NCBI GenBank assembly: GCA_018902385.1
Contig: JABSSW010000018.1
Location: forward strand, 620,001 to 684,000
Source of the DNA: Physcia stellaris
Taxonomy: Eukaryota > Ascomycota > Lecanoromycetes > Caliciales > Physciaceae
Reading direction: 5' to 3'
DNA: 64,000 nucleotides
A program made the translations under genes and the position numbers. Numbering within the stretch: position 1 is the first letter of the stretch; every line of letters starts with the position of its first letter. The notes beneath the pieces are model-generated. The model saw only the letters and a list, made by a program, of their open reading frames with translations, had not been told where the DNA came from and made no database searches. Shown here one piece after another: positions 22,623 to 33,463 of this stretch.

Positions 22623-25161
22623 AGGGGGAGGCGAAGATTTTATGCATAGATGGGGACTGTATGGTTTCGAGTTCGTGGATCTCGGTACCCTTCCGATCGG
22701 AATACTGAATCTTGACTCCTCCTATCACCCCTTTCCCCTTTCTGGGCCCCTTCCGCCAGCGACACGGGAACGGGCTTCTCCGCTCTCAATCAACTGCGAC
22801 ACATCATGCGTGCTTTGTATTTAATTTTTTCATGCTTCCTTTCAAATTAGCAAACTGTCACAAGCCCCTTTTACCCTACTTTATCGACCTACCTTACCAA
22901 CGATCAGCTTTGATATTCTAGCTACTAGGGTCTCGTCCCGTCTCAGCTATGTATTGTTCCCTCTCCTACCCCTATTCCTATTCCCAAATCATGAGCATCA
23001 ACGAACAAAAGGACCAAATCCAACTTTCCCCATCCACCATTAGCATCTCTACATCTGAACTTGCTCAATACTCCTTGCTTTGAAGATAAAAGGTTGGACT
23101 CATTAGCTAGATGCTGATTATAAAGTTGGACTTCAAAGGCATTAGCGAAGAGCCCAATGTCATTGAAATTTCGAGCGGGGCAGGATTGCTTGCTTTGGAA
23201 ATGAGATAGGGTCACTGATCTTGAAATTAAAGGTGCCGAAACAATGCATAGTTAGCAAGGTGCTCTAGGTGGAGGGGATCTACATTCATCATCTTTCCTT
23301 TTTTTTTTTGGTAGGGGAGGATATTACAATCTCCATATAAGTATAAAACTGAGCGGATGGATCTTGGATCCTCGTGTCGAGATAAGTATAATTGGACTGA
23401 GAGGGGTCGGAGATGAAGGATGGAAGGGGTGGAGTCTGTCTTACATTGGGTTATGTACAACGAATGTCCTGGGATGGTTAACCTAGAAAGAGAAAAGAGG
23501 GTTGATTTCGGATTTGTTTTTCAGGTGGAGGGTGATAAGGATAAGAACGAAAGTATGTCCAGTGTGATTTCCTAGTGCAATCTGGTGTACACGGTGAATA
23601 TCTGAGTTTGAGGAGTTTCTAGATCTTTTTTGGGCAGGCAGATGGAGAGACCCCAAAGAGAGAGGAAGACGGAGAGGAAGACAGAGAGGGAAAGATAGCG
23701 GATACAGAATAGACCCCTCTTTTTAGAGCAATCCGTTACTCATATCCCTCAAGTTATGTTTCTTCTGATTTCTCCCTCTCTATGCATCATCTCCTTTCTA
23801 TGCTTCATCTTCTTTCTATGCATCATCTCTTCCACAGTAGTCCAACCCCATCTCCAGTCTACCCAATATTCCCTTCCCTCAAAAAACCTTCCTCTTCCGC
23901 TTTCCAGCCAAAGCGCTCCGATTACGTTTTCGTCTTGACAGAAGGAAGGAAGGGACATCATGAATGAAGATGCCGACTTGCGGAGGAATAACCTTTATTT
24001 AGGTAGCAGAATTGAGACCATAGCAGTATAGGAATTATACATGATCATCGAGTATGCTTTTGCGGGATTGATACGCTCTGCTTTTTGGCGAAAGATATTC
24101 TGGATTATGCGCATTGATGTCTTCGTGGAATAGATGCTGGGTTGAGAGATGATGAGTATGCGCTCCGAGATGATGATTCGTGAAACTGAAATGACAACTG
24201 ATGTGGAGGCAATGACTAGTTGATGAATTTAAAAATTCAAAAGAAGAGAGATGTCATGAAACAATAGTCGATTTCTCGTCAATTCTCAATTTTTCTTCTT
24301 TCCCCCTTCTTCTCTCCTCTTGACGGGATCGCTTCTCTATCTAACGTCCAAAAAAAAAGAAAATTAGAGAAAAGTCAATTGAATCCCTCATCAACATTTA
24401 TCAACAGCCAAAAGTCAAGACTTTCAAATTCAATGACTATCTTCCCATTGCTTCTTGTTGAATGTTCAGAGACAGATCCTAGGGGTGTATATATATATAC
24501 ATCAGTAAAATTCAAACAAACGATCTGGTTTGGGTAGTAACACTCCTGTTTCCTGAAAGAATTTGGGGGAATCTATTGTCAATTATCCAATTCCTGATCT
24601 AACGATGCTATCACCACCCCAACCCAACCTCCAGACCACGAACCCACACCCCAATACCAAAATCCCAGCCCCCTTATCATCTCAAAAAAATCCACATTCA
24701 ACGAAAACCTCAATACTATACTCCATCAGATCTCCTAACTCGTCCTAACCAAAAATGCCTTCTAAGGCGCACATGACAAAACAAAAAGGAGAACAGGCGC
24801 CCCTAGTAAAATAGTCCATCCATCGAAATCTCAATAGTTCATCTCTTCTTTTCTCGCGGTTAGCCACTTTTGCTTTTTTCGGCGCTTTTGCTCCATTACG
24901 AGGCTTTTTTTGCAGGTAGGATCCAGTCGCGGAGGCAGGAATTTGTAACATAGCTATGAAGCAGTTTACCCAGCATTAGCGGAGCTTTAGACATCACTGG
25001 AACTCTTCCTATGTGCAAGCTTTCGAATTAGGGTTCAGTATATATAGCAGGGTATGTATATGTCCATATAGCAAGAAGAAGCGCCCTCCAACTCGCCTCT
25101 CTCTCCTTTTCCCTTTCTTTTCGCTGTGTCAATACAACCCCAGGACAAAGACATCAATGCT
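22623..25161. other. 2.5-kb gene-poor region
   Basis: No credible gene was found. The region is AT-rich in parts, with imperfect TCTATGCATCATCTC-type repeats near 23776-23830, a short TA run at 24490-24500, and poly-T or poly-A tracts (23302-23311, 24351-24358). It covers the convergent 3' ends of the dioxygenase and CFEM genes. Confidence 0.5.
23774..23832. repeat. imperfect short tandem repeat
   Basis: Units close to CTATGCATCATCTCCTTT recur about three times with point differences, in non-coding DNA. This accounts for repetitive Leu/His/Ser-rich ORFs in several frames. Confidence 0.6.
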
Positions 25162-26724
25162 CTAGAGCACCAAAAGCCCCAAGCCGACAACCACACAGCT
25201 CAACATAAGCCCCACCCCAAGATCCCGCGCCTTCACCGCTCCACCAGTGAAGGGGACCGGCGCGCTACCACTCGTGCCGTTTCCTGTCCCGCCGGTGTAA
25301 TTCACGGGATTGGTCAGTACGCCACCGACTGGCTGGCATAGCTTTTCGGCTAGGTATACGACCGCTGTGCAGACCCAGGATTAGTGGTTATTTCTACCAA
25401 AGGTGCGGATTCAAAAATAATGGGAAATGACGGGAAGGGAGATGGAGAGGGAGGGGGAGGTAATGAAGAAACGTACTCTGAAGGTCTGCCGCACTACAGC
25501 CATTTCTCTCGCACGGGTTGATGGCCTGATTGAATTGAAGCCCCTGGCATACGCACTCGAGGTTCGTGTTGCTGCCGCAGCCGTTGTAGTTGTTTTGCTT
25601 GATGCATTGTTGCTGTAGGAGACAAGGTTAGAAATGTCAGCGCTTTAGATATTCCATGAATCATTCATGTTCAGATATCATTGAGAGCGACAGGGGAATC
25701 TGAGAGGAGAGGTGAAGGACTTACAGCACATGGAGGAAAGTTGGATAAGTCACCCGGGTCTTTACCGTCAGTGGCAGCCTTGGCGGCTGCAGTGGCCGAT
25801 GCGATGGCTGATGATACAGAAGAACCGAGCGTGGCGTTGTTATTGTACAAAGACCCACACAGCTGCTGTGCAAGGATTTGCGTGTTCTGATAGTCAGAAG
25901 AATTGCACGTTGCGGCTTGGCACCCGGCGTTTCCGCTTCGAAAGGAGGGACTGCAGAGGGTGTTGATGTTGTTGAAGTCGCCGACTGAAGCATCGAGTGC
26001 CTCTGCAATAACTATGGTCTCGTTGCTACAGATTTGCTAGAGCGGGTTTTAGCTGAGAGGTGCTCGGGTTTGATCAGGAAGATTTGGGCAAACGTACTGC
26101 GCAGACAGGATAAGTAGAGATATTGGCCGGGTTCCCTCTATTGGGTGTCAAGGTCGCTGTGGCGAGCACACTGGATACCCCGTGGCGGCTGTGACAGATG
26201 CGGGGACGGTGGGCGTGCTGGAGATGGAGAGTTGAGCCGTGCTCAAGACTGTCGAGGCCGCTGCCCCTACTGCGGTTCCCACACCGCCGACAGGGGCGCA
26301 GAGGCGGCCGCTGAGAGTACCGATATCTGTATTCAGCCATTTGAATTAGCCCACATTCTCGGGCGATGTAGTCAAGATTCATTCAGTGTAACTTCAAATT
26401 GCGTCGCAGTGCTTACCCTTGAAGTCTTGGGAGCCACAGCCGAGCCGCTCGCAAGTAGCAATCTGCGCAGTGAAGGCCCCTTGCTGGCAGATACAGGTGA
26501 GGTTGGAAAGGCTACCGCAGTCGGCAGGAGGGCCAAAACCTTGTGGTATGCATTTTTGCTAGGAGGGAACGTCAGCTCTTTCGACTCTCGTTAGAGCTTC
26601 CCCGAAAATATAGGCTTACGGCACAAGCTGGCCAATTGGCAAGATCAGTTGGCTCACCCGCTGTATTCGTAGCTAGAGAAGGAGCTGTAGCAAGAGAAAG
26701 TAGAAGAACTGCTTGCAATAACAT
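25162..26724 (-). CDS. GPI-anchored cell-surface protein with three CFEM domains
   Basis: Seven exons: 26620-26724, 26417-26558, 26179-26326, 26098-26137, 25725-26036, 25477-25612 and 25162-25364. They give 361 aa with all phases consistent. A signal peptide (MLLQAVLLLSLATAPSLA) is followed by CFEM 1 (WPACAQKC, ADC, LTCIC, TCERLGC, RLC; eight Cys). A second, degenerate CFEM follows (YPVCAQQIC ... AATC ... QQLC; about six Cys), then CFEM 3 (FPPCAQQC, NGC, LECVC, PCERNGC, KLC; eight Cys). The C-terminus (LMLSCVVVGLGLLVL after a small-residue region) is a GPI-attachment signal. CFEM proteins act in heme/iron capture, adhesion or host interaction at the fungal wall. Each CFEM is split by an intron right after its P-x-C-A start, a repeated gene structure that supports domain duplication. 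One intron (26138-26178) is only 41 nt. Confidence 0.85.
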
Positions 26725-27404
26725 TTCGAGGCCGGAAAAAGTTTGAACTAGATAGCTGTTAAGGAGTCTGCGTTGGAGGTAATTAGATGGTCGTGGATTG
26801 AAACAAGACAACCAGTCTTCGCTGAGGACATCGCAATCTTTTATAATCATGGGAATTCTGGACATCTTCATGTACCCCGCAAGATCTTCTTGAGCTAGAT
26901 CCCCGTACTCCTTAAATTGACAATTAGTTGCATACAGCCAAGCTAAAATCGGTTCTCAAAACAATTAAGCCATTCATTTTGCGGCGGATGTGCGGAAATA
27001 GTCAGTATGCAGGTTTCCGCAGGACACTTAGGTATTGATCTGAGCTAAGAGCTGCAGGCCTCAGGTACGATTTGCGTCCGAGCTGATGAGGTAAATTGTA
27101 TGACGAAGAGTTGCAGAGTGTGAAACCTAGTTCTGGTGGCGGTGGTGGAAGTGAAGCCTCATGTTACCAAGAGCAGCACTCGTATCGGGTAGGCGATGCG
27201 TTGTCCCATTTATTTATTATCATTTGAGCCAGTAGCAGTTCAGTGTATTTGAGCTGGAAGTGTGCATCGTTCAGCATTGGCGAGTGAGGGTGTTGCACGT
27301 GATATGGCGCTCGGCGTGAATATGGTCCCTTGCATGCATTCCCCATTTCGGTGGTACTTGAAGGTCACTGGCGTCCTTCGAGAACAGTCTCCAAAGCTGA
27401 CTCA
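26725..27404. other. intergenic region
   Basis: Promoter space of the CFEM gene (reading left) and of the small coiled-coil ORF (reading right). No other gene was recognised. Confidence 0.45.
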
Positions 27405-27728
27405 ATGGGTGTCGAGACCGCTCCTTTCAAGCTTGCTGGCTTCGTCGTTCTCACCCTCACTTGGGGGGCCGTCCAATTGGCGGAAAACAGGTCAAGGACC
27501 GGGCTCAATAAAGCAAAGAATGAGATCGCACGCCTGGAATTAGAGAAGGAGCGCCTGCATCTCTCAGCAATCTCTTCCGAGAGACTTGCCACGGAAATGG
27601 GAAGAGCTCGGGATGAATTTGCGAGGGGAATGGCTCGGATGGAGAAGAAGGCGGAGTGTAAACGAAGGCTATTGGACCTTAGGACGCGACACACCGTGCA
27701 GCGTAATGGGGGGATAGAGCACAGATAG
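27405..27728 (+). CDS. small protein with N-terminal membrane segment and coiled coil
   Basis: A 107-aa single-exon ORF. Residues about 9-27 are hydrophobic (KLAGFVVLTLTWGAVQLA) and are followed by a highly charged, Glu/Arg/Lys-rich helix (LNKAKNEIARLELEKERLHL), typical of a tail facing the cytosol or mitochondrial matrix. No family was recognised. The amphipathic, biased composition and clean start favour a real gene, but it could be chance coding. Confidence 0.4.
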   Translation: MGVETAPFKLAGFVVLTLTWGAVQLAENRSRTGLNKAKNEIARLELEKERLHLSAISSERLATEMGRARDEFARGMARMEKKAECKRRLLDLRTRHTVQRNGGIEHR

Positions 27729-28528
27729 CAACGATTTACCTTCTGAGCAGGTCGCGGACGAGTTGAGGTATGCCAGTGTTCAAAGGACTTGGTTGATCGC
27801 ATGGAGTAACTAATGCCTAGGTAATACATCGCCGCATCAAGGGTGGTGTACACGCTATAACATCACCGTTGATGTATCCATGGTCCAGCGTGACGTGCAA
27901 TTCCAGATGGCGTCCAGTATGCAGTCTATGTCTCCGAGGCAAGAGAAGCACTTATATGCCATTGACCCTTCATACTATTAGTGGAGTGGCAACCGTGGAG
28001 GAAAGTCTTACGCACATCTGTAGCCACCGACACGTATCTATAATTTCTATCCATTGAATAGGGCAGGGCGTAACACGAACTTCTTAGGATGCCGCTGGGC
28101 TGTCGCATCATAGGGCAATTGGTGATACCGTCAAGTACTTCCCTCCAAGATGCAACTTGGCTCCAACTCTGCAGAGACAGGTTGCTCCACAGGTTCTCTA
28201 CTTCTCCCAAACTCGAGGAATGCCGCATTATCTTCCATGAGTATGTGGTCTTCTGCAAATACACACATAGATCGCTTATCACCAAGTCCTTCTCTTCTCG
28301 AAGCTTTGGGTAGAACCAAGGTTGTTTCTGGGGGACCTTCAGAGCTTTAGCTTTCTGAACCCGGACAACCGTCCCGTGAAGGTATCTCTTCAATCCGTAG
28401 GCTTTCTGGTCCAAGATATGTCCGGCAGATTGTATTCGTGCTCCCTGCCGTAGGCCTCCTCTTGTACCCCATCCCCCTAGCCTCCAGCCTCCACCACCCA
28501 AACAGCTCCATCCAGACCCCAAACCCCC
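27729..28528. other. intergenic region
   Basis: ORFs here on the minus strand (for example 27926-28522) show no family resemblance and have Gly/Trp-rich N-termini arising from C-rich DNA. No gene was assigned. Confidence 0.45.
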
Positions 28529-28855
28529 TCACAACCCCTCGCCAAACCCCCTCCTCATCTCATCAAACTGCGTCCTCCCCGTACTAACCAAGTACCGAAT
28601 CTTCGTAGTATCCCTCACATCCCTACTGCGCTCAAACTCCTCTCGAGCAAAAGCCTTCATCTCTGTTCTCGTTGGGGACGCTTTGGGGATTTTGTTCGTT
28701 GCACGCACGATGTCGCGCCACAGCGACAGCACCCGCTGCCGGAGGAGGAAATCGGAGAGGGAGAGGCGGGGGACTGGGGAGGTGGCGCGGGCGTAGGTGA
28801 TGGGGGTTGTTGAGAAGGAGCGGTGGATGCGAGGAGGAGAGGGGAGGGGACGCAT
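28529..28855 (-). CDS. LYRM2-like mitochondrial LYR-family protein
   Basis: A single-exon 108-aa protein. The N-terminus (MRPLPSPPRIHRSFSTTP) is basic and rich in Ser/Thr, as in a mitochondrial presequence. The body matches the Complex1_LYR family of LYRM2 type: LSLSDFLLRQRVLSLWRDIV (the LYR triplet is replaced by a related Leu-Arg-Gln), then a region with AFAREEFERSRDVRDTTKIR and a closing YLVSTGRTQFDEMRR. LYR proteins bind acyl carrier protein and help assemble or stabilise respiratory-chain complexes in the matrix. The length fits the family. Confidence 0.85.
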   Translation of the reverse strand: MRPLPSPPRIHRSFSTTPITYARATSPVPRLSLSDFLLRQRVLSLWRDIVRATNKIPKASPTRTEMKAFAREEFERSRDVRDTTKIRYLVSTGRTQFDEMRRGFGEGL

Positions 28856-29454
28856 CTATTGTAGTATGAGATGAGGGATGGTAAGGTGAAGAATCATGGA
28901 TTTTGACATGAAGCTTTTGGGGTCGTCCGACGCACGTGATGGCGTGGAACCGAAATCCGAAATTCGCCAAGCTTTTTCCACAATTGCCCGCTAAACCCCC
29001 CACATGAAAAACATTATATCATGTGAATACTCGTACATTCAAAAATATCACCAGCCTGGAATCAGCTCAACATTCGACTTGCGGAGTTACAGACTCGAAT
29101 TTCTCTGCCTGTTCCACTTAATAGGCAGGTCCTCGTCCTTGCGGATTCGAGTTCAACCTCAGCCAGCTATGTTAAAGCCTCCACAACGGTGCGGATAGGT
29201 TATCAGACCTTGAAGGAACAGTGACATGGAACCCGCCGTTTTTGCATTTTTCGCCAAACGAATCTTGTGTCTACGGTACAGGAGTCTCGAGTCAAACGGG
29301 GAAGGCACGAGTGAGACCATAACACATCACAGCAAGGCTTCACTGCATCATTCACCAACACCGCGCCAACGATAGCCCCACCATGCATCTTTTACTTCAT
29401 TCTTCCATATGCACATTTCTTTGAACAGTAGCTATTCGAACTCTCAAATACAAA
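28856..29454. other. intergenic region between divergent genes
   Basis: About 600 bp of shared promoter space between the LYRM2-like gene (reading left) and the NatD gene (reading right). No gene was recognised. Confidence 0.45.
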
Positions 29455-30485
29455 ATGCCGCGCCGTCCTCCCCGAAGACCGTCAACACCCCCTCCCCCTT
29501 CAAAATCGCCCGCCCCTCCAGCAGCCCCAGACCTGATCGAATCCCTCAACGCCCTTGAAGAAGCTGAGTTCCACGCCCAATTCCTCCCCAGCAACCGACA
29601 CACCGGCTACCTCTGCTGCCCCCCCAACACCGCCTCCTCACGGCGCGTATGCGGCAACGTCCAGCCCGCGGAAGAAATGTTCATTTCGCTCGACCCCCCG
29701 CCCTCCGACTCCTCGGAAGACTCCTCCCGCGAAGACGCCCTCACCCTCGGCTTAGTCGGCATCCCGCGCACGCTGCCCGCCAACTACCTCGTTCGCTTCA
29801 CCACCCCCGAGGGCATCAGGGAGGAGGATCTGGAAGCGTGCTTTAAGCTTGTGGAGAGGACGAGTAGTAAGGATTACAAGGCTAGTAGTATGGGATGGTC
29901 GGCGAGGAGGAAGAAGGAGGAGATGAAGGATAAAGACATGAAGTACCTGCTTCTGACAACTTCCGATGGCGTCAATTTCTTGCCTAGGTATCGAGTTGAT
30001 GGCTTCTTGTCCTTTATGTTTACGAAAGAGGAGGAGGCGCCGGTTGTCTATGTCTATGAGGTGCACATACGCCCGAGCCTGCAGGGGAGGGGAGTTGGGG
30101 AAAGCTCATGACGATGGTAGAGGATATTGGACGGGAGGCCGGCGTGGAGAAGGCGATGTTGACGGTGTTCGCAAGGAACGAGGGGGGCAGGAGGTGGTAT
30201 GAGCGAATGGGATATGCGGTCGATGAGGCGAGTCCCAGTCCCAGGAGGCTGAGGGGTGGGAAGACGAAAGAGCCGGATTATTATATCCTGTCGAAGAGGC
30301 TGGTGGTGGAAGATGAAGATGATGGAGAGGAGGAAGAGGAAGAGAGTAAAGACGAGGAAGCCACCGAGACTGAGGAAGAAGAGGAGGGTCACAAGGAAAA
30401 ACGTGAGGCCTTGGATGGCAAGTGCGCCAATGAAGAGATCGATGTCGAAAAGAAGGTTCAGGACTATTTGAGATCAGTCACATGA
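29455..30485 (+). CDS. naa40: N-alpha-acetyltransferase 40-like (NatD) with apparent 1-nt frameshift
   Basis: Single exon; 343 aa if one base is restored. After a Pro-rich N-terminus the protein has the NatD pattern: ACFKLVERTSSKDYKASSMG, WSARRKKEEMKDKDMKYLLL, then FLSFMFTKEEEAPVVYVYEV. The acetyl-CoA binding Q-G-R-G-V-G segment follows, then MLTVFARNEGGRRWYERMGY and YYILSKRL. NatD acetylates the N-termini of histones H4 and H2A at ribosomes or in the nucleus. The tail is a low-complexity Glu/Lys region. The frame breaks inside the acetyl-CoA loop at the G4 run 30097-30100: the upstream frame ends at 30111, while the downstream frame continues with GKLMTMVEDIG. A fifth G would restore GVGGKLM. 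Confidence 0.8.
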
Positions 30486-30603
30486 GCATTCCAGGGTTAA
30501 AGGTCAGACGCCCACATTACGGCCACGTATCCTTACGAGGCATGGCAATGGATCGATGGTCGAACGGCCCAAACTTACACATATATTCATCGGTGACTGG
30601 GTA

Positions 30604-32061
30604 TCATATCTGCCGAACATCTTTGCCTTTCATCTCCGGTCTCTCCACTTCCCATTCGTCGCGAAGCACCGCGAACAGCGAATCTGATACAATCACTGAC
30701 AGCCCCAGACTCCAGACCAGCGTGATGGCATAGAAGAAATTGGCATTTCCAGAGCCTGCGTAAATCCATAGGTAGTAAAATGCCGGCCCAAGGAGAGATG
30801 CGTAGAGGAGCGTCGCCATTGTGAAGAAGGTATACCGCATCACTATTTCCTGTCAGCGCTCGATACCTTTGAAATCACAAAGTAGCAATGAGACTTACAA
30901 GGAAAGATATGTCTATAGCAAGGTAATAGCGCCAGATACAATGCCGTATCGGAAATACTCGGATACGGCTTGAAGATCGCGCAAAGCCCCAGGAGAGTCG
31001 TAATGACGAACAAAGGCTGACCCCGAAGTCGTATGCACAGACCCCCCACGTATCCTCCTAAATGGAGCCAGAATACTCCAAGAAAGAACTCCCGGAATGA
31101 GTCGAACATCTCGATGAAGAAATACCACCATAGCCCCACATTGGGCGTTAAGTCGGGGAGAAGCAGATGGACGCCGTAGGTTGACGATATGAATTCCCAG
31201 GAGCCGCCAGTCAAGAAGAAAGATTCGGATAGAAAGCACGCTATGCTGCCGAAGAATGCACTGGTGTGGATTGCAGCGAAGGGAATGAGGCTTGGAGGTT
31301 GACTCGAGCCCTTGTACTTCGCGTCGTAGCTGAGGAGGATGAGAGGAGGGAGGAGCAGGGCGGGGTATAAGGCGAGATAAGAGGCCAGGCCTAGTGACAG
31401 TATCGCCAATAATGGCCGGCGTTCGCACGCTTTTGCTACCGCGTAGAGGACGGCACAGTTGGTGAAGAGGCTTGTGGGTCGTCCGATGCAGGCCGCGATG
31501 GTGAGGGGGTTGAAGAGATAGCTTTTATGGGTGTCAGCGAAGGCGGTCCCTGTACGCAGGGAGTAAGACTCACGCGGCGCCAACAGCAGTACCATCCCAG
31601 CGGAGTTCATGCCTGGGGGATTTGTACAGGCGTGTCTCTCTCGATTCGCCAGACTCGGCGATTTGGGCGAGCGCTTCGGCGCAGAAGAGATCTAGGAGAA
31701 TGTAGAGGATGCTTGTTATGGCTGAGAAGGCGGTGGCGGGGATGAGACTGAATAGAGGGAGGAGCAGAGGTGCCTGATCTAGATTAGAGATGCGTTCTAA
31801 GGTAGATTCAGCTGTTCTTTACTTGGTGAAAGACGCCTCCGTCGTATGGCGAGACATTGCGTGTGTAAAGAAACAGACCCTCCTGTACTGCCCAGTATAC
31901 TCTGTATAACGATGCTCACGTCTTTTGAAGCTCGTGACTGGAGTGGAGACTTCGACTCGTCCTGCAAGGAGCCTTGACAGCGAAGGGAAGACGACGAAGA
32001 GGAATATTCTGAGAGCGGCGGCTGCTCCAAATAGGGTCGCTTTCCGCCGGTCAATGACCAT
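30604..32061 (-). CDS. GPI transamidase subunit PIG-U
   Basis: Five exons: 31920-32061, 31823-31887, 31574-31773, 30899-31521 and 30604-30842. They give 422 aa, in the PIG-U length range. PIG-U is a multipass ER membrane subunit of the GPI transamidase (Cdc91/Gab1 in yeast) that attaches GPI anchors to proteins. Diagnostic stretches are VEVSTPVTSFKR, then EGLFLYTRNVSPYDGGVFHQ, YLFNPLTIAACIGRPTSLFT, IFKPYPSISDTALYLALLP and YLWIYAGSGNANFFYAITL. The joint between exons 1 and 2 requires a 32-nt intron (31888-31919, GTGAGC...GGGCAG), below the usual fungal minimum. The other introns are 49-56 nt. The gene converges with NatD, with 118 bp between stop codons. The CFEM protein in this window would be a client of this pathway. 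Confidence 0.9.
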
Positions 32062-32441
32062 GACTCGCCAGGAATGGTTGAATGAGTGCTACTCGGTAGC
32101 AAAGCAGAGCTGCTGCAACCAAATGCGAGTCTGCGTGGACCCCTGCTTTCAGTGACGGCATCATTCCGCACGATTGTTCTTGGCGAATCAATTATCCTGC
32201 CATTCTTCACAGCGTGTATCATATCGCAAAATCCTTTCTCAGACACGAACAGTAAGCAGTGCAATACTTCTAGACCACACAAGTTGCTGGAAGTGACACC
32301 AGAACCCCCGCATATGGGAAGAAACATCAGCATCACGCATGCTGTCGGTGAGCTCGCGGCGGAATCATCCCTGAGATTAAAATTGAAGCCCCCGTCTAGC
32401 TGATCACCACGCAGAACAATCATCTATTTCGGTGATGACCA

Positions 32442-32792
32442 CTAAAGGTGTGGCACGATATTTGTCCACTCAACTGACTCGTAAACGCCTTTCGGAAGCG
32501 CCCGTAAACTTAAGAAGCACTTAACTACGATATATATGCGTGATGCAGTATACCAACGCCGCCCTTGACCATTGTGGTCTCTGTCTTCATCGACTTTATT
32601 TGCCACAAACATCACTGCACTTGCAGCGATGATCATGCGGAGTACTAGCCAAAGTTTCCGTTCCTCTTGTGTAGGAAAGTGGAATTCCCAGGCGATGAGA
32701 CGTAGACAGGCATAACAAATAATGACAATAAAGAAAGCGTTTGCCTCAAGGCTTGATCCAGAGTCTAGAAACCCATTCTTCGCGAGCCGCAT
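32442..32792 (-). CDS. small multipass membrane protein, fungal-specific
   Basis: A 116-aa ORF with two or three hydrophobic segments: ANAFFIVIICYACLRLIAWE, then LWLVLRMIIAASAVMFVANK, and a weaker one before the conserved-looking C-terminus SLRALPKGVYESVEWTNIVP. That ending resembles fungus-specific multipass proteins of unknown function. The ATG at the 5' end follows a plausible leader. It could be the last exon of a longer gene, since such proteins are often larger; no upstream exon was identified. Confidence 0.45.
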   Translation of the reverse strand: MRLAKNGFLDSGSSLEANAFFIVIICYACLRLIAWEFHFPTQEERKLWLVLRMIIAASAVMFVANKVDEDRDHNGQGRRWYTASRIYIVVKCFLSLRALPKGVYESVEWTNIVPHL

Positions 32793-33463
32793 AATAAACG
32801 TTCACGAGGACCCGACCGCAACCATAGAGGTGGTTGGACTGCCGTACATCGAATTTTGTTTAATTTGATCTACCTCCTTGATCGTGACGGTGAAGTGTCT
32901 ATGCATTGGATACGATGGAGCTGTTGTGGAAATATCTTTGGGTTTTGATAATGTCTTTTTGTAGAGTGGTTGTTAGCTATCCTTGAACATAGAATTGCTT
33001 GAATACCTTACTTGGGATCTCAATCTCTCGATTAGGAAGAATCACACTCTTTTCAATTGTAAGTCTTTGATAGAATAGTTAAACTTGAAGAATATCATTC
33101 AATCTGTTTAAATAGAATCGTTATTATTAATATGAAAGATCCGAGATTGTTGTACAGCATATCACACAAAAGCAGGCATACTCGAAATCAGTGTAGGTAA
33201 CAAGACACTCACCTTCGATGCGATGATCTTCTCTGTATCTTCTCTCATTGGGTGGACCTATGCTGGAGATGCACCCTCAAGAGTGAGGCAAGCCCGTATC
33301 CAAGGCGTTCCTTGCCCTCCCTACTCCCGTGGCGCAGACGTGTGACTACATATCCTCCTCTGGCGTGATTACGGTGGTCCCATTACTTTCGGTTGCAATA
33401 TAAAAAAGAGTTTTTCAGCTATTTTTCCGCTTTCTGGCTCCACTCAAGGCATATTCATTCGAA
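32793..33463. other. AT-rich intergenic region
   Basis: No gene was recognised. A distinctly AT-rich block (about 32860-33180) lies between two divergent membrane-protein genes and includes TTATTATTAATATG-like sequence. Confidence 0.5.

Noticed and set aside
27926-28522. 198-aa minus-strand ORF
   Set aside because: Gly/Trp-rich start from C-rich DNA and no recognisable domain; competing ORFs on the other strand.
32086-32403. 105-aa plus-strand ORF opposite the PIG-U 5' end
   Set aside because: Overlaps the PIG-U promoter side, lacks any domain and has random composition.
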